Source of the DNA: Cryptomeria japonica
Taxonomy: Eukaryota; Streptophyta; Pinopsida; Cupressales; Cupressaceae
Reading direction: 5' to 3'
NCBI RefSeq assembly: GCF_030272615.1
Contig: NC_081407.1
Coordinates: 270,665,870 to 270,729,869 of the forward strand
Length of the DNA stretch: 64,000 bases
Below, one piece after another: positions 36,001 through 42,130 of the stretch; the stretch's first letter is position 1; each line of letters begins with the position of its first letter. The notes under the pieces are model-generated. The model had not been told where the DNA came from. It saw only the letters and a list, made by a program, of their open reading frames with translations, and searched no databases. The position numbers and the translations under genes were made by a program.

Positions 36001-39000
36001 ACTCAAGCATTCTCTAGAAGAGAATGAAATAGGATGCATCTCTAGTCTCAATAGGTTTCAAAAATTTCTTCTTATAGAAGTTCTTGAAGAGTGCATGTGA
36101 AGTGTAGTGGTTGTAGATAAACCTCTACACATGTATACCATCATAAACCACTGCTTTGATCTAATCAATTGTAATGTCCCATTTTTGGGATGAGATGGTT
36201 TATGATTGGATTAGCCTATTAATGGCCCTTGTAGGCTAATGAGGGTGGTTAGAGGGTCTTTTGAGGCTTGTATCACCTCCAGTGTTCAGAGTTTTGTAGG
36301 ATTGGCTTTCGTTTGGCATCATTTGGACTCCATTTGCTATACTTTTGCCATACTTACTATTTATAGAAAGTGTTTTTGGTCACATGGGGAGTTAATTGGA
36401 GAGACTCCTGTTTTAGACGACATATTAAAATGTTAAGTATTTTGGGAGTTATTATAATTTTAGTGGCCAAATTAATATTAAATCATTAAATGGCTTATTA
36501 TAAAGTTATAATTTAACTTCATAATTCCACTTAAGTTGAGGGTCAAGTCATCATTGCAAGGGGGCCACTTATTTAATCTATTTATGTGAGCCTAAGCCAA
36601 AGTATTTATTCAAAAGTTGGAGTTAATGAAATAATATTTCATTAAAATGTTTTAAAATGCCTTTTTGGGAGAAATTCGAACTTCTCCTGGAGACTTTATA
36701 AACCTTTCTTTTGAGAAGTTCGATTCATTATGTTTTGTGACTATTCTCTCTTGAAAAGTGTGAGCTTTGGAGTTTGTGGAGAAACAAGGGTTTCCTGAAG
36801 ATTTTTAGAGATTTAGACATTGGAGGGCATTCATTCTTCATTGTTGGAGTTGTCTGAAGTTGTGAAATACCAGCTGAGGATAGCTTGTAGGGTTGGCTTC
36901 ATCCAGGAGTCATCAGTGTGCAGATTGAGAAGCTATTCACAGACTTTTCAGTAATCTTCTTGAATCAGATTGAAGAAATATTCATAATCAGCAAAGGGAA
37001 GATTCATTTGTGGAATATTATTTGCAGCCGTGCTGCTGATTTCCTGCCATTCACTGCTGTAAGTGGCTCCATTTCCTAGGTGGTTCGATTTGGGGTTTTA
37101 AGAGCTGCAAAAATTCAATAAAAGGTTGAGAAGGCTTCGCTGGGCTTGGAAGAGGAATTCAGCATCATTCACAACACCATCAATTACTGATTTGAAGAGT
37201 TTGATCAGACTTGGGGTTGCTTTTTCGCAGCACCGAGCTCCAGCAGTTGATAATCATCATTTTTTGGGTATGCAAATCGATGTAATGGCTTCATATCTTT
37301 AAAGGAGAATAAAATATACATTTGCAGCCATTAATACAAATAGAAATCTCAGAATTTTTATGTTTGTGAGTTTATTCAGTTTATGTGCAATTGCTTTTTG
37401 TTATTAAACCCTTGCAAAAATTCAAAAAAAATATAAAACTTCAAAAACCAAAACAAACAACACCACAATCAGCAGTTAGAACCTGTGGGGGTTCTTACAT
37501 CAATCTTTCTCATGTCCTTGAGTGCATTATTAATGGCATGCACACAACAAGGAGTTTACCAAATATGTCTATAAGATGCCTCAATCAATTTCCTTGTTGC
37601 TTTGCACACATGGGCTGATCTATCACTACTTTGACCACATTTTTGGCCCAACCTCCTCAATAGCATCCTTGTGAATTTGAAACTGAAAATCAATATCTTT
37701 GCGATGCCTTGAACAATCAACTTCCTTAGGAAAATATGGGCCCTCTAAACATGTAACCATGATATTGATGAGTGGACGACACCTAATGTCGGTCCACCCA
37801 TCCATGACTATACTGCATCCACTTACCACCTAACATTCCTTCATTTTCTCCATTAACATATTTATCTTGAATAGTTCTTATCCAAGATTGTGGCCCTCAA
37901 TTTTGTCTCCCTTGGTGGCACATATGATGGTTCTGCCATCATAACATCGCCATTACCTCCTTTTAATCAGAAGATCAAGCCACATGAAATGGAATGCCAT
38001 CAGAAAAGAATAATTTGTCAATGGCATCATGTGTATCATCCTTCATCTGCATATTGAATATTTCAGCTATTGGGTTATGCGCACCACTTGTCAACTTGTG
38101 TTTCCCCCTAGCCTTTGTTGCATGAACCCTTGAAGTAGAACTTGACATATTTGCAATTTGCCTCTGCAAAATAGAGAACTGTGTAGCTGACTCTAATGAC
38201 CCACTGGTCTATGAGACAAAGAAGTAGATACAGGTGCAATTGCATTGTCTTCACCACTAACACCCCATAGCTTACATATCTCAGCCCTAAATTTAAGGTT
38301 TGCCAGTGTCCCCCAAAAATTACATCCTTCACACCTTTTCCTTGGATATTAAGGAGGTGACATAAACTCTAGTAATGCTGCCCTGAAATTCAAGGCCACA
38401 AAAGTGGCTCTTGCACAACCTTGTGCCCCTAGATGTCTGAGGCTTACTTCGTAACTTTGTTGCAAATTGCTTAGGAGACCTAGGATCAAAGGGACCCTTA
38501 GTAAAATCTGCCAATAATGTGGAGGGGCAATTTATGCTTGCAGCTACATTAGCCACAAAATGGTGGTTTGGGTTTCACCATCATGGTCACCCCTCTCAAC
38601 CTCATCCTTAGGTGCATAATCAGATTCGGTACTTTCACTCTCAATCTCATCCTTATTCATGCCATGAGAACTCATTTTGACACTGCAATAAACAATTTAG
38701 AATTTATAAGTTTATAATTTTAAAATTAAAATTCAGACTATGCATGTAGCATAATGCAAAGGATTAAGATACAGATTTTCTTTTTGTTTTTCTTACTTCA
38801 GATTGCATGAAGCATAGAAGCAGAGAATGCACAAGAAAAAAATCCGTGTTCTTAATTTTTGTCAAACAAGGATTTCACTTTTGTTTTTCTTACTTTAAAC
38901 ACATGAAGCGTATAAGCAGAGGATACACAAAAGTTTCATCCTAGTTTGATAAAATAAAAAACAATAGATTTGAAGATATAAAGTTTAAACAATTAATTTC

Positions 39001-42000
39001 AATTTGTAGAACAGTAAATTTAAGTTAAAAAAATTGACAGCCATATCTATGAATATTATTTTTTTATTTTTAAATTTTCAAATTTCAATGTTGAATCTTG
39101 ATAACAATATGAACATTGAATGTGCACTGGCAGCCATATCTATGAAATTTTGAATAAAATTAAAATATGAATATGAAGTATTAAAAAAATAATTATTTTT
39201 TTCATAAAACAGTCATAGAATCCTACCTTACGCTTGAAAAATTCTTCCAAATTGGTGTAGAATGCTTTCTTTTCCTTTTCTTCTTGCTCCTTTTCACCCC
39301 CCTTGCATCTGCAACACTTCACTCTCACTCCTTTGCTTCTCTTCAAACTTGCTGTTGAAATGAATTTGTGACTAAAAAAGAAGGTTATGGGGCGTTTTAT
39401 AGGTTTTGGGAGGCATTTGTGGGGTCCATTGGCCATTAGGGTTCGGCCTTGGGCACTGGTTCCAACAAAAAATTATGTTTTTTTTTTAATTTTTTCACTT
39501 TTTTGGGCCTGTTGGCCCCAGGAGAGGCCTGGGCATTGCCAGGATGGTTAGAGGAATCCTGGGAGCCCTCTGGCCGTCTAGGCATCTCCATCATCTTTGT
39601 GGTGTCTCTGTGGTTCACTGTCCAAAAGAGAAAAACAAATGACACCCATTCCATCTAGGGGCAACTCTTTAAATAAATTTGAGTAGAGACAAAAGAAAAT
39701 GCAAAAAATTAAATATAAAATAATACATGCTTCATATTTTTTGATAAAATACATCACATATTTATAGGATTCACATATCCTATTTTATAGGAAACTCCCC
39801 AAACAACTTTCCTAAATATATTAAGTAAAACAGCTCAGTACAAACACATTGGTACCACTAATATATTTAACAAACTAGGACAAACCTAACAAATGATTAT
39901 TTTATGCATCCTATGATGCAATATTTCTAACGAACTCCTCATGCCCTTTCTTCCAACTTTTTTGAAGGATGTGAACAATGAATAGTAAAGTAGGCTTCTT
40001 GATTATGAACAAGGAAAAAGCTGTTGTAGATTCTGTTATTAACAAACAAGACAGAAAAATGATATACCAAATGGCCTATACCTGAGTTTATTTTTTTCTT
40101 AATTTCAACATATTCTTTGTTTTTTTGCATTTCCTTGCAGTTGTGTCAGGCACTTGCTGCAGAACAAATCTTAGTGGTTTTAAGAATGTCTTGCTGATAA
40201 CAAAATGCTAATGAAAAACTGAGGGTTAATTTTAAAACGTAGAAAGAAATCAATTTCCAGTAAGAAGATGAGCACAAATAAAAACTTGTAGTGCACCTAA
40301 CCATGATTGCCACCTCAGAATGAGAGAGAGGATTCATTGTCACATTCTTTGGGTTTGCACCATGTGGATCTTCCCAGAGTTAATGTTTTGGGAACATTTA
40401 TATATGTTGATAGAAGGGGTATGAATTGCTTGAAAAAATACGCATATCACTGGTTGATTAAATGCTTGTCAATGTGTGCTCAAGGACTAGGTTGCACAGA
40501 TATATGTTCCAGATTGTTTGAAAAATTTGGATTAAATTCTAAAGGTAATGGCCAAGCAAGATGTCATTTTAGTGTATAAGAATTTCTGTATTTTTTCTTG
40601 TCTGTAAAACTTTGATTGGTTGTAGCTTGTATTCCTTAACAGCCATATCTAGTGCAGCTCATGATGGTATCTGTATTCAAATACATATCTAGGCTGAATC
40701 CATAATAGAAATGGTATTTAGTGTCGCCTAGCTTATTCTCAAGCTTGGTGATGAGGTTGGAACAAAGTGGTACAAAATTCAGCAACATATACTTAAGGTG
40801 AGGTGAAAGGGTCTACTTTCTTCCATAAGGTGTATCTCATAGTCTAAATTGGTGTGCTAACTAGACCATTACATTAAAAATCATTTTTAATCTTATATCT
40901 AAAAGGGAAGGCACATCTGGTAACATAGCACCAAACTGAACATCTTGAAAGAAAGCGTGGAACTTTAGATTGGACATAGGCCTTAGTTATAAGTATCTGC
41001 TTGGATTGTTCTTTGAAATCATGGTTTTTTAAGAATTCACATTGAAACTTCTAAGGTTAAGTGCCAAGTACATTTTTTTACTCTGCATGTCAGTATTCTC
41101 TTTGCTCAAAATCCTCTTAGATGATCTGGTAGTGACATCATAAATCCTTGAGAGGGTATGGCTGTAGTTTTTCGTATAGGCTTTTGTCAACAAAGATGTG
41201 GTATTTCTCTTTGAATTCAATATTTAATTTATGGCAACAGATAACTAATTTGACTTATCAAATTGAAAAATATTTAAAGCACAACAGATTCAACATGGGT
41301 ATTGAAATTTCTATTACAAATTCTAGTTTGAATTTTTTTAGTTTCTTTCCCATTCTTTTCCTTAGAGTTGAACTTGATATTGTCGCGTTTCAATTTATTT
41401 GAAATCTGCTTTGTTGAAACTTGAAACAGAGGGCTGCTGAAAAAGCTTTACTTGACAGATTTCCATACGGAGGTAAACTTTCTGTTCATTTGAAGGGATG
41501 ATATAGAATCATACAATCTACCATGGCATATATGCAAAGTTGCTTGTCTAGAAAAAGTAGGTTTTAAAGTTATGCTTGTATAGAAAATGGGAATGGGATT
41601 TTCGGCCATTCATTATCACCTTTACATCTCGGTGCATTAAATATGAAAATAATCTGATTCGGTATAATTCTTTTTTTTAAATGATTTCCCAAAACTCTTA
41701 AATGGTTCAACATTTCAATCTTTGATCCTTCCAAATCCACTTCTTTGCTTGTCATTTTAGGTGTTATTCTAAGGCCTGGATTCATCTATGGGACTCGTTA
41801 CGTTGGAAGCTTCAAGATTCCACTGGGAATTGTTGGTGCCCCACTTGAAACGGTATTCTTCACTTCTTTTTGGTTAAGTTGATTCTGCATTTGTTGTTCA
41901 AGCTTAACTAGTGCTAAATTAATTGGCTACCGTGTTTGACATTAAATAAATGTTTGCAGGTCTTACGGAATGTAAAATCTGCAGCACAAATCCCTGTCAT

Positions 42001-42130
42001 AGGACCACTATTTGTGCCACCTGTTAGTGCATCATCTGTTGCTAAAGTTGCTGTACGAGGAGCGACAGATGTTGCGTTTCCTCCTGGGATAATTGATGTA
42101 TGGGGCATCAGTCGTCTTGCTGATCACTGA
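2980..42130 (+). CDS. NAD(P)-binding Rossmann-fold (atypical SDR, Coq11/NDUFA9-like) protein, C-terminal five exons
   Basis: Five exons (2980-3073, 10176-10255, 41430-41472, 41761-41852, 41960-42130) join in phase into 159 codons plus TGA. All have AG acceptors and GT donors. Landmarks in order are [74 protein letters not shown] and [11 protein letters not shown]. From memory these match the plant At5g10730/At5g15910-type family, organellar atypical SDRs related to yeast Coq11 and complex I NDUFA9. The YxxxK-like pair may be the tyrosine and lysine of GYYEGK. The family is about 280-290 residues, so roughly the first 125, including the GxxGxxG nucleotide-binding motif and any targeting peptide, are missing and were not found in 1-2979. 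Two introns are enormous (7.1 and 31.2 kb) and two are short (288 and 107 bp). Substrate is unknown. Exon calls are strong; the exact subfamily is an inference. Confidence 0.88.
3149..3414 (+). repeat. 5' LTR of Gypsy element 1
   Basis: A 266-bp LTR that starts TATTGGCGG (3' copy TGTTGGCGG, so the terminal TG has become TA) and ends GGTAAACA. A TATA box (CTTTATATAC) lies at about 3269-3278. Confidence 0.95.
3417..3429 (+). other. Primer binding site, tRNA-Asp type
   Basis: TGGCGCCGTTGCC starts two bases after the LTR and complements the 3' end of plant tRNA-Asp(GTC), whose end I recall as ...GGCAACGGCGCCA. The match is 13 of 13 and then fails. Confidence 0.85.
3471..3842 (+). pseudogene. Gag leader / N-terminal gag segment of element 1
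   Basis: The ATG at 3471 opens 123 codons beginning [15 protein letters not shown] and ending in a strongly charged helical stretch ([11 protein letters not shown]-like, [18 protein letters not shown]). The open frame extends upstream into the LTR, but 3471 is the first ATG after the primer site. Its TGA is at 3840-3842. The next reading frame (from 3960) also has Arg/Glu-rich helices, so this is probably the N-terminal part of a longer gag now broken into pieces. No known fold is recognised in it. Confidence 0.5.
3960..5284 (+). pseudogene. Gag polyprotein of element 1 (capsid and first zinc knuckles), broken
   Basis: The first frame (3960-4529) is Arg/Glu-rich. The frame changes between 4384 and 4529, then the retrotransposon gag domain reads [47 protein letters not shown] and KKRWFVEGL (about 4502-5000), the typical Ty3/Gypsy capsid pattern. 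A TGA at 5002-5004 interrupts, and the same frame then gives two CX2CX4HX4C knuckles ([14 protein letters not shown] and [14 protein letters not shown]). A further TGA lies at about 5284-5286. The protein would coat element RNA in the cytoplasm. It is inactive as it stands. Element 2 carries the same domain order. Confidence 0.88.
5285..5936 (+). pseudogene. Gag-pol linker of element 1 with third and fourth zinc knuckles, decayed
   Basis: The frame continues with a Gly/Asn-rich low-complexity run (about 5385-5440), then CWACN, TAG (5497-5499), WGHFARDF, then [12 protein letters not shown]. Two more in-frame TAG codons follow at 5674-5676 and 5886-5888. Element 2 has amino acids at all three places (for example glutamine in the SQLR and LQSKKATYP stretches). 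This part links nucleocapsid to protease. Confidence 0.75.
5937..7145 (+). CDS. Retropepsin fused in frame to an integrase C-terminal tail (element 1)
   Basis: An uninterrupted 402-codon frame. Residues about 40-150 are an aspartic protease of Ty3/Gypsy type ([18 protein letters not shown]; element 2 has [13 protein letters not shown], so one glycine before the SG is Arg here), followed by the ILGRGWL strand and NHDWKKNTL. The linker ends in [13 protein letters not shown]. It then jumps at a CTT repeat (about 6762-6780) to [18 protein letters not shown] and RMAIENRL, the end of a Gypsy integrase. Reverse transcriptase, RNase H and integrase catalytic domains are therefore deleted without breaking the frame. 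The tail (about 6895-7080) has repeated GDPRG-like motifs. The altered protease site makes activity doubtful. Confidence 0.8.
   Translation: MHATQAEVPVSPSVDPMLLALNSGQHPAVVEMGILGAILKDTIVDRGSGVNVLPEDTWKKLGKPTLWPPTFNLVGAGQHDIKPLGTLMAQPVTIGTQPFILDFVVIPLKKKGYDAILGRGWLVTTKVNHDWKKNTLSMEKGGRKYTIDLRTQVVGEELASSSKSEGEGKGDLRDEGRGYREPNDEGILKLGECFEDETGSLNWLFHWQMEDYEMFQSYRLEVEEPEQVIEEVYLPEYREYWKGDAPNLGDVDNPKIICVGNNWNPVWKAATFKIFILLLLLMYGKETAVPVEFVVPGLRMAIENRLAINESKLKPYHEKRAGDPRGRKDTQEAGGEPDRMEGDLRGRAGDSRGTGPKWETLGRGKPRKGDPRGTKLEPNLDTWEKNKNKKIRTIHMAKKIKN
7146..8550 (+). pseudogene. Decayed 3' region of element 1, with coiled-coil remnant and palindromic repeats
   Basis: Between the integrase tail and the polypurine tract are 1.4 kb without a long open frame. 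7161-7265 holds short repeats of a GACGGTGG/ACCACC theme and the 16-bp palindrome ACCACCGTACGGTGGT. GTACGG-type motifs recur to about 7600. At about 8010-8340 the + frame, broken by several stops, reads helical heptad-like sequence ([20 protein letters not shown], then [10 protein letters not shown] and [10 protein letters not shown]). A coiled coil in the same position, just before the 3' LTR, occurs in elements 2 and 3, so this is probably the dead end of the same accessory gene. Confidence 0.5.
8551..8566 (+). other. Polypurine tract region of element 1
   Basis: CTTTTGGGGGGAATGA lies directly before the 3' LTR. The upstream GGAGATGACTTC context is shared with element 2 (GGAAGACGACTAC on its own strand) and element 3, marking one family group. 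Confidence 0.8.
8567..8833 (+). repeat. 3' LTR of Gypsy element 1
   Basis: A 267-bp LTR from TGTTGGCGGC to GGTAAACA, followed by the target duplication GTGCC at 8834-8838. Confidence 0.95.
8839..10175 (+). other. Intron sequence with a possible LTR remnant
   Basis: No coding similarity is seen. TGTAATGCCCC at 9004 looks like the start of an LTR. A stretch at about 9690-9765 (containing TGTAATCTCATG and CATTAATCCTTAAATAGT) recurs at about 11730-11810, so pieces of one old repeat family may be present in both places. Confidence 0.4.
10176..10255 (+). CDS. Host SDR gene, second exon seen
   Basis: Acceptor tttacag, donor gtatgc. The 80-bp exon completes the split glycine codon and reads [13 protein letters not shown], then [13 protein letters not shown]. 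This holds the catalytic-region strand (VYISAADFG) and the YYEGK motif, where the active-site tyrosine and lysine lie in related SDRs. It ends in phase 0, exactly where the next exon starts. Confidence 0.9.
10256..12484 (+). other. Start of the 31-kb intron
   Basis: AT-rich, with a few short open frames lacking recognisable domains. A second copy of the 9690-9765 repeat lies at about 11730-11810, preceded by TAATGCCCC near 11690. Nothing else can be supported. Confidence 0.4.
12490..13834 (+). repeat. Solo LTR, TGTAATGTCCC family (target duplication GAGCT)
   Basis: The block starts TGTAATGTCCCCTC and ends ATCTTTCA, flanked by GAGCT at 12485-12489 and 13835-13839. It has the layout of the solo LTR at 36170-37499: same start, similar length (1345 against 1330 bp), and an A-rich stretch with AAACCCCAAAAAAC-type runs near the end. 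No internal region or second LTR is present, so it is most simply a solo LTR left by LTR-LTR recombination. Confidence 0.75.
13840..15002 (+). other. Intron sequence between two repeats
   Basis: I see no domain, tRNA or clear repeat boundary in this 1.2-kb stretch. It runs up to the outer end of the Copia 3' LTR. Confidence 0.4.
15003..15561 (-). repeat. Copia 3' LTR, outer part
   Basis: From TGTTGAATATCC, colinear with the right LTR at 24728-25285 up to GGTGGTGGGAA, where fragment A interrupts. It contains a GA-rich simple repeat at about 15273-15305 and a TA run near 15464-15478. Confidence 0.9.
15562..16430 (+). repeat. LTR fragment A (TGTTGTGACG family) inside the Copia 3' LTR
   Basis: Starts TGTTGTGACGTTTTCACACA, identical over its first 24 bp to the reverse complement of the right end of block B, and shares a later stretch (CCTGAAACCACTCTCAAACA, then AACTTAAAGTATAAGAAAG). 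It is thus the first part of another copy of the B family in the opposite orientation. About 400 bp of Copia LTR is missing at the insertion and no matching target duplication is seen, so a deletion or rearrangement took place. The right boundary is approximate. 15892-15990 holds repeated small hairpins (ACTTACTA, loop, TAGTAAGT). Confidence 0.65.
16431..16456 (-). repeat. Copia 3' LTR, inner end
   Basis: CAATCAACATCACATTTGCA plus ACA. The same inner end appears after Gypsy element 2 at 34184-34199, which fixes the LTR terminus (TGTTGCAAATG on the element strand). Confidence 0.8.
16457..16475 (-). other. Copia polypurine tract
   Basis: On the minus strand, AACAAAGGGGGAGAT lies directly before the LTR start. 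It is a typical plant Copia priming site for plus-strand DNA. Confidence 0.8.
16730..16943 (-). pseudogene. Copia RNase H, C-terminal half
   Basis: The minus strand reads [29 protein letters not shown], then [18 protein letters not shown], the usual end of Copia RNase H. It is separated from its N-terminal half (from 20923) by block B, and there is a frameshift after WYHF. Confidence 0.85.
17837..17853 (-). promoter_or_regulatory. TATA box of block B
   Basis: GGGCACTATATAAGCCC on the minus strand, a TATA box framed by GGGC and GCCC. A pyrimidine/purine-biased leader follows downstream. It supports reading B as an LTR transcribed on the minus strand. Confidence 0.55.
18285..18435. repeat. Short tandem repeats inside block B
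   Basis: Two or three imperfect copies of a unit containing GTCGCCCTTGATGA (or TTGATG) followed by ATGCTAGGCTGGA, then shorter GTCCTTG-type repeats. Confidence 0.6.
19345..20493. repeat. Array of ten ~30-bp hairpin repeats in block B
   Basis: Copies at about 19345, 19512, 19678, 19843, 19886, 20052, 20217, 20393, 20428 and 20463. Each has a left arm like GCTCTGGTCCCT, a short TTGGTG or TCAGTG loop, and a right arm like AGGGACAGGAGC, so it can fold on itself. Spacing is mostly 163-176 bp, with two tight clusters spaced about 35-43 bp. The sequence between copies also repeats with a period near 370 bp (for example the GAATTCAAGCTCCGGTCC stretches). It lies upstream of the TATA box on the transcribed strand. 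Confidence 0.85.
20923..21375 (-). pseudogene. Copia RNase H, N-terminal half
   Basis: The minus strand reads [57 protein letters not shown] and [15 protein letters not shown]. The catalytic DWAG-type block is ADWVG here, and the YTDAD aspartate is changed (YTNAD). It is cut off at GVTFC by block B. Confidence 0.9.
21376..22336 (-). pseudogene. Copia reverse transcriptase, frame-broken
   Basis: The active-site YVDD is encoded at 21602-21613 in the context [13 protein letters not shown]. Upstream pieces follow in other frames, including the [14 protein letters not shown] block at about 22150-22180 that starts most plant Copia RT domains. Several frameshifts separate the pieces. The protein would copy element RNA into DNA but cannot be made here. 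Confidence 0.85.
22337..23250 (-). pseudogene. Copia integrase, with stop and altered first catalytic Asp
   Basis: The minus strand reads [46 protein letters not shown], then TAG at 22829-22831, [15 protein letters not shown] and [15 protein letters not shown]. The second acidic residue (RSDRGGEF) and the glutamate (VVERMN) are present. The first aspartate, normally HTDLCGP, is asparagine. A Lys/Glu-rich tail follows toward 22343. Confidence 0.88.
23503..24002 (-). pseudogene. Copia protease and degenerate zinc knuckle
   Basis: [20 protein letters not shown] carries the DSG protease triad, and the [17 protein letters not shown] strand follows. Upstream, near 23910-23935, [13 protein letters not shown] is a CCHC knuckle whose first Cys codon is now TGA. 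Frames change between knuckle and protease. Confidence 0.85.
24117..24664 (-). pseudogene. Copia gag (UBN2-type), two frames
   Basis: Starts at the ATG with [19 protein letters not shown] and [13 protein letters not shown]. After a frameshift near 24405 it continues with [20 protein letters not shown] and [18 protein letters not shown], the typical order for plant Copia gag. It begins about 50 bp inside the primer site. Confidence 0.88.
24713..24725 (-). other. Copia primer binding site (Met type)
   Basis: The minus strand reads TGGTTTCAGAGC, one mismatch from the usual initiator-Met site TGGTATCAGAGC, two bases inside the 5' LTR. Confidence 0.8.
24728..25704 (-). repeat. Copia 5' LTR, main part
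   Basis: Starts TGTTGAATATCC and runs to 25704, where Gypsy element 2 begins. The last 16 bp of the LTR (CATCACATTTGCAACA) are at 34184-34199 on the other side. Total LTR length is about 993 bp. A GA-rich run at about 25022-25045 matches that of the left LTR. Confidence 0.9.
25705..26063 (-). repeat. 3' LTR of Gypsy element 2
   Basis: 359 bp, from TGTTTAGTCCC to CCCCTAACA on the + strand. It carries a 28-bp stretch (after CTATGGTGAG) and an extra CTACCAACTA unit absent from the other LTR. A TATA-like CTATATAG is at about 25909. Confidence 0.95.
26067..26081 (-). other. Polypurine tract of element 2
   Basis: CTTTTTGGGGGGGGC on the minus strand, three bases before the 3' LTR. Confidence 0.8.
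26139..28712 (-). pseudogene. Accessory reading frame of element 2 (858 codons, five in-frame stops)
   Basis: One continuous frame from ATG 28712 to TAG 26139-26141, broken only by stops at 28407 (TAG), 28032 (TGA), 27993 (TAG), 27654 (TAA) and 26289 (TAG), with no frameshift. Residues about 1-100 are polar. About 105-320 form a globular part ([59 protein letters not shown]) that reminds me of plant mobile domain-like proteins, which I cannot verify. About 325-400 is acidic/basic with KRRKLD. About 440-640 is Val/Thr-rich and acidic, then [20 protein letters not shown]. The last ~110 residues look like a coiled coil. No reverse transcriptase or envelope features are present. The role is unknown; a captured host gene or element-specific regulator are both possible. 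Confidence 0.7.
28812..30055 (-). other. Region of element 2 between RT stub and accessory frame
   Basis: Two overlapping frames, Lys/Arg-rich (29594-30055, beginning [20 protein letters not shown]) and Tyr/Gly-rich (28812-29639). Neither matches integrase or RNase H to my eye. 28,800-29,310 is dense in GTACG/CGTACGG-type motifs. It occupies the place where the rest of pol should be, so it could be the 5' part of the accessory gene or replacement sequence. Confidence 0.4.
30095..30295 (-). pseudogene. Reverse transcriptase N-terminal stub of element 2
   Basis: [20 protein letters not shown] and [15 protein letters not shown] form the standard opening of a Gypsy reverse transcriptase. It then leaves the family at EPNPLYW and ends in a stop after WY. 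The catalytic palm domain is missing. Confidence 0.85.
30329..31488 (-). pseudogene. Protease and protease-RT linker of element 2, frame-broken
   Basis: [20 protein letters not shown], then [18 protein letters not shown] (about 31105-31260) is the retropepsin active site in intact form. After a broken stretch (30911-31104) the linker resumes with [19 protein letters not shown], acidic sequence, and [15 protein letters not shown]. The same blocks occur in element 1 at 6000-6760. The protein would cleave Gag-Pol. Confidence 0.85.
31516..32199 (-). pseudogene. Nucleocapsid part of element 2 gag (zinc knuckles)
   Basis: [14 protein letters not shown] is a complete CX2CX4HX4C knuckle. The next ([14 protein letters not shown]) has lost its second Cys (F), and a third ([14 protein letters not shown]) is complete, followed by [15 protein letters not shown]. 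It is in frame with the capsid part, separated by a TGA at 32212-32214. The tail [18 protein letters not shown] leads to the protease. Confidence 0.88.
32212..32817 (-). pseudogene. Capsid domain of element 2 gag
   Basis: [40 protein letters not shown] at 32509-32511, [39 protein letters not shown]. It aligns block by block with element 1 (4502-5000). It ends ESESKTS then TGA, as element 1 does at the equivalent site. Confidence 0.9.
32818..33838 (-). pseudogene. Gag leader region of element 2, decayed
   Basis: About 1 kb between the primer site and the capsid frame. Short minus-strand frames (for example 33281-33538, Lys/Arg-rich) occur, but stops and frame changes prevent a model. In element 1 the same position carries charged helical gag sequence. 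Confidence 0.5.
33839..33851 (-). other. Primer binding site of element 2, tRNA-Asp type
   Basis: TGGCACCGTTGCC on the minus strand, three bases inside the 5' LTR, one mismatch from element 1 and from the tRNA-Asp 3' end. Confidence 0.85.
33855..34178 (-). repeat. 5' LTR of Gypsy element 2
   Basis: 324 bp, from TGTTTAGTCCC to CTCTAACA on the + strand, with CTATATAG near 34030. Followed by the target duplication AACAA and the resumption of the Copia LTR. Confidence 0.95.
34200..35040. other. Intron sequence with a two-copy tandem repeat
   Basis: Two copies of a unit at about 34678-34757 and 34783-34868 (GACATTGATGGAGCAGTGG, then ATACAT.AGTACTTGAAAA). A G-rich stretch surrounds them. This may be the left end of the hAT element, but no terminal inverted repeat was found. 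Confidence 0.5.
35040..38700 (-). pseudogene. hAT-type transposase gene, dead and split by a solo LTR
   Basis: Minus-strand pieces in several frames. BED-type zinc finger near 38330-38450 ([12 protein letters not shown], degenerate). DUF659-like block at 37626-37829 ([20 protein letters not shown]). Then [19 protein letters not shown], cut by the LTR 36170-37499 and resuming with [27 protein letters not shown] and [10 protein letters not shown]. The C-terminal dimerisation part is near 35230-35360 ([16 protein letters not shown]). Many stops and frame changes. An Ac/hAT-like transposase would cut and paste its element in the nucleus. Terminal repeats are not resolved. Confidence 0.85.
36170..37499 (+). 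repeat. Solo LTR, TGTAATGTCCC family (target duplication TCAAT)
   Basis: Starts TGTAATGTCCCATT and ends GGGTTCTTACA, flanked by TCAAT at 36165-36169 and 37500-37504. TATA box CTTTATAAACC at about 36694-36704. The hAT transposase reading continues directly across when the LTR is skipped (ending KID, resuming WIK), which confirms both boundaries. Confidence 0.92.
38701..41429 (+). other. 3' part of the 31-kb intron
   Basis: AT-rich; no domain recognised. 38,700-39,650 may include the 5' end of the hAT element (TAGGGGCAACTC at about 39656 is a possible terminus). An open + frame at 40307-40579 (90 codons) has no family I know. The stretch from about 40,600 to the acceptor at 41429 looks like ordinary intron. 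Confidence 0.4.
41430..41472 (+). CDS. Host SDR gene, third exon seen (43-bp small exon)
   Basis: A 43-bp exon with acceptor tgaaacag and donor gtaaac encodes [14 protein letters not shown] plus one base. It directly continues GYYEGK from the exon 31 kb upstream. The small size and huge upstream intron make it easy to miss in automatic annotation. Confidence 0.88.
41761..41852 (+). CDS. Host SDR gene, fourth exon seen
   Basis: Acceptor gtcattttag, donor gtattc. The 92-bp exon encodes [18 protein letters not shown], then [24 protein letters not shown] is the strongest family signature, the substrate-side strand and loop of NDUFA9/Coq11-like SDRs. The intron before it is only 288 bp. Confidence 0.92.
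41960..42130 (+). CDS. Host SDR gene, terminal exon with stop
   Basis: Acceptor tgtttgcag after a 107-bp intron. The exon encodes [36 protein letters not shown], then [20 protein letters not shown] and TGA at 42128-42130. [15 protein letters not shown].. and FPPGI.DV.GI are typical of the C-terminus of this plant family, so the protein end is natural. Confidence 0.92.
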   Translation, partial: VLRNVKSAAQIPVIGPLFVPPVSASSVAKVAVRGATDVAFPPGIIDVWGISRLADH

